Source: Gammaproteobacteria bacterium (GTDB taxonomy: Bacteria; Pseudomonadota; Gammaproteobacteria; SMWH01). From it: a stretch of DNA of 22,856 nt. The stretch spans positions 1 through 22,856 of the forward strand of contig SMWH01000065.1 in assembly GCA_004357005.1 (NCBI GenBank). The letters run 5' to 3'. The notes below the pieces were generated by a model. That model ran no database searches. It was given only the letters and a program-made list of their open reading frames with translations, and had not been told where the DNA came from. The position numbers and the translations under genes were made by a program. Shown here in pieces: positions 21,251-22,856 of the stretch (positions within the stretch are counted from its first letter, which is position 1; every line of letters begins with the position of its first letter).

Positions 21251-21994
21251 TCAGCCGGAGACGGGTTCGTCGGACGCCAACGCGGCTTGCTGCAGTTCGC
21301 GGATACGCGCGATGCCGGTCTCTGCCAGATCCAGCATGGCGTCCAGTTCGCCACGCCGAAAGGCGTGTCCTTCGGCGGTGCCCTGGATTTCGATAAACGC
21401 GCCGGCATCGTTCATCACCACGTTGACATCCACCTCGGCCTGGGAATCTTCCGCGTAATCAAGATCCAGCACCGGGGTGTCACCGAAAATCCCCACGGAC
21501 ACCGAGGTCACGCAACCGTGCATGGGGTCGGTCCTGATGTCGCCCTTTTCGAGCATCCGGCGCGTGGCGTCCGCCAGCGCCACCCAGGCCCCGCAGATGG
21601 CCACTGTCCGGGTGCCGCCGTCGGCCTGCAGGACATCGCAATCCAGTGTGAGCGTGCGTTCCCCCAACGCCGCGCGGTTGACCACCGCTCGCAGCGAACG
21701 ACCGATGAGACGCTGAATCTCCATAGTGCGACCACCGGGACGCCCCCGCATGGATTCTCTTTGCATGCGCTGACCCGTGGACCGGGGCAGCATGCCGTAC
21801 TCCGCGGTGACCCAGCCAACCCCCTGCCCCGTCAGGAATCGAGGCACGCGATTGTCCACGCTTGCGGTGCAAAGCACCCGGGTATCGCCGAAAGCCACCA
21901 GCACCGAGCCTTCGGCATATTTGGTGTAATTCCGGTGAAAACTCACCCGGCGCAACTGGTCGGGGTCGCGCCCACTTGGACGAATGTTGCTCAT
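21251..21994 (-). CDS. rph: Ribonuclease PH
   Basis: RNase PH trims tRNA 3' ends by phosphorolysis. The 247-residue sequence carries the diagnostic blocks RNYTKYAEGSVLVAFGDTRV, GWVTAEYGMLPRST, GGRTMEIQRLIGRSLRAVV, LDCDVLQADGGTRT, and MNDAGAFIEIQGTAEG. I chose the ATG at 21994 because the protein then begins MSNIRPSGRDPDQLRRV, as in the family. A TTG at 22027 would add eleven residues and is less likely, although neither has a strong ribosome binding site. It is first of rph-rdgB-hemW and divergent from yicC, the usual arrangement. The length is slightly over the 238-240 usual, due to a C-terminal tail (ASDEPVSG). Confidence 0.97.
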   Translation of the reverse strand: MSNIRPSGRDPDQLRRVSFHRNYTKYAEGSVLVAFGDTRVLCTASVDNRVPRFLTGQGVGWVTAEYGMLPRSTGQRMQRESMRGRPGGRTMEIQRLIGRSLRAVVNRAALGERTLTLDCDVLQADGGTRTVAICGAWVALADATRRMLEKGDIRTDPMHGCVTSVSVGIFGDTPVLDLDYAEDSQAEVDVNVVMNDAGAFIEIQGTAEGHAFRRGELDAMLDLAETGIARIRELQQAALASDEPVSG

Positions 21995-22062
21995 CGCGAA
22001 AGGAGTAAGCCCGCTGTGTGTTGCCAAACGCCTGTGATGAGGAAAACAGGTCTCCCCCGTGC

Positions 22063-22068
22063 TATAAA
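22063..22068 (+). promoter_or_regulatory. Possible -10 box of yicC
   Basis: TATAAA, five of six to consensus, lies 37 bp before the yicC ATG in the 111-bp gap between rph and yicC. No matching -35 is visible at normal spacing. Confidence 0.3.
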
Positions 22069-22105
22069 GCTTACCACCACCGGCCGTTTGTAGAACTCAC
22101 GCCTG

Positions 22106-22856
22106 ATGCCGCGCAGCATGACCGCTTTTGCCCGACGTGAAGTGCGGGCAGACTGGGGCAAGCTCACCTGGGAGCTACGCTCCGTCAACCATCGTTACCT
22201 GGAAGTCTCTCCGCGACTACCGGAAGACTTGCGCGCCCTGGAAGGTCAGATTCGCGAGCGTGTGTCCGCGCGGCTTGGCCGCGGCAAGGTCGATTGCGTG
22301 CTGCGTCTGAAATTGGAGCCGGGCGCTGCCGCGACCGCAATCAAACTCAACCGGAACTTCGCCGAACAACTCAGGAACGCCTATCAGGAACTGCAGGAAT
22401 TATGGGGCCCGGCAGGCAACGCAGACCTGGCACAGCTGCTCCGCTGGCCGGGTGTCATCGAAGAAACCGAGATGGATGTGACCCCTGTGGCCGAAGCCGC
22501 GCTGTTGGCCCTCGACGAGTGCCTGGGCGAACTGGTCGCGACGCGCGAACGTGAGGGTAAAAAGCTGGCGAGAATGATCCTGGAACGATGCGATGCGATC
22601 GATACGCTGGTGGTGGATCTGCGTCAGGATCTTCCAGCGATCCATGCAGCCCTGCGTCAACGCGTACTCAAACGGGTCGAGGATCTCGGCGTAGAGGTGG
22701 AAGCGGGCCGGCTGGAACAGGAGCTGGCCGTACTGGCCCAGAAAATGGACGCCGCTGAGGAACTCGACCGGTTGGGGGCGCACGTGGAAGAAACGCGGCA
22801 TACGCTGACGCTGGAAGAACCTGTGGGCCGGCGTCTTGATTTTCTGATGCAGGAAC
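22106..22856 (+). CDS. yicC: YicC family endoribonuclease, partial
   Basis: The first 250 codons of a YicC protein, cut by the right edge; E. coli YicC has 287 residues, so perhaps 35-40 are missing. YicC has been described as an endoribonuclease that acts on small RNAs. The N-terminus MPRSMTAFARRE is the family hallmark. WELRSVNHRYLEVSPRLPED, IRERVSARLGRGKVDCVLRL, a central helical region with REREGKKLARMI, and the late LDRLGAHVEETRHTL all fit. An alternative start at the ATG of SMTAFA (22118) would remove four residues. Divergence from rph is typical. Confidence 0.95.
   Translation, partial: MPRSMTAFARREVRADWGKLTWELRSVNHRYLEVSPRLPEDLRALEGQIRERVSARLGRGKVDCVLRLKLEPGAAATAIKLNRNFAEQLRNAYQELQELWGPAGNADLAQLLRWPGVIEETEMDVTPVAEAALLALDECLGELVATREREGKKLARMILERCDAIDTLVVDLRQDLPAIHAALRQRVLKRVEDLGVEVEAGRLEQELAVLAQKMDAAEELDRLGAHVEETRHTLTLEEPVGRRLDFLMQE

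Noticed and set aside
1..22856. Search for mobile elements, phage genes, toxin-antitoxin pairs, defence genes, tRNA and rRNA
   Set aside because: No transposase, integrase, inverted-repeat pair, cloverleaf or known defence protein was visible. The codon and base composition seem even across the window.

Overview
The window is GC-rich DNA (about 60% by eye) from a gammaproteobacterium. The evidence is gene content and order: pilMNOPQ divergent from mrcA, rph-rdgB-hemW in a row with yicC divergent from rph, a DUF2909 gene lying antisense among cytochrome oxidase assembly genes, and a GspA/GspB pair. It reads as ordinary chromosome. I found no tRNA, rRNA, CRISPR array, insertion sequence, phage gene or integration site. 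The organism is probably an aerobe with an aa3-type (Cox) oxidase and type IV pili. I cannot assign a genus.

Layout. (1) 1-2892: assembly genes for haem-copper oxidase on the minus strand (small acidic-repeat membrane protein, ctaG, SURF1, Sco-like protein, cyoE cut by the left edge), with a DUF2909 twin-membrane-helix gene on the plus strand between ctaG and SURF1. The structural subunits coxABC and haem A synthase ctaA are not here. (2) 2948-5319: three unlinked genes: a GNAT acetyltransferase, a secreted protein of unknown function, and ornithine aminotransferase rocD. (3) 5512-8348: plus-strand gspA-gspB-DUF1820, ending at a strong hairpin shared with the convergent operon. (4) 8426-15784: minus-strand pilM-pilN-pilO-pilP-pilQ followed by a 779-residue lipoprotein with Ig-like segments, which I do not recognise as a described pilus component. 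(5) 15936-19160: plus-strand mrcA (penicillin-binding protein 1A) and an uncharacterised 212-residue protein. (6) 19173-21994: minus-strand rph-rdgB-hemW and rpmE, with yicC divergent and cut by the right edge.

How it works together. PilM/N/O/P form the inner-membrane and periplasmic alignment complex of the type IV pilus, and PilQ is its outer-membrane secretin. GspA carries a peptidoglycan-binding domain and, with GspB, is known in other bacteria to help a secretin pass the cell wall. Finding gspAB next to pilQ without other type II secretion genes, together with mrcA and an unknown lipoprotein, makes this a neighbourhood for putting a secretin machine through the wall. The lipoprotein is the best candidate in the window for something undescribed. 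The second unusual item is an eight-copy 12-bp tandem repeat that gives a cox assembly membrane protein a (DPEA)n tail.
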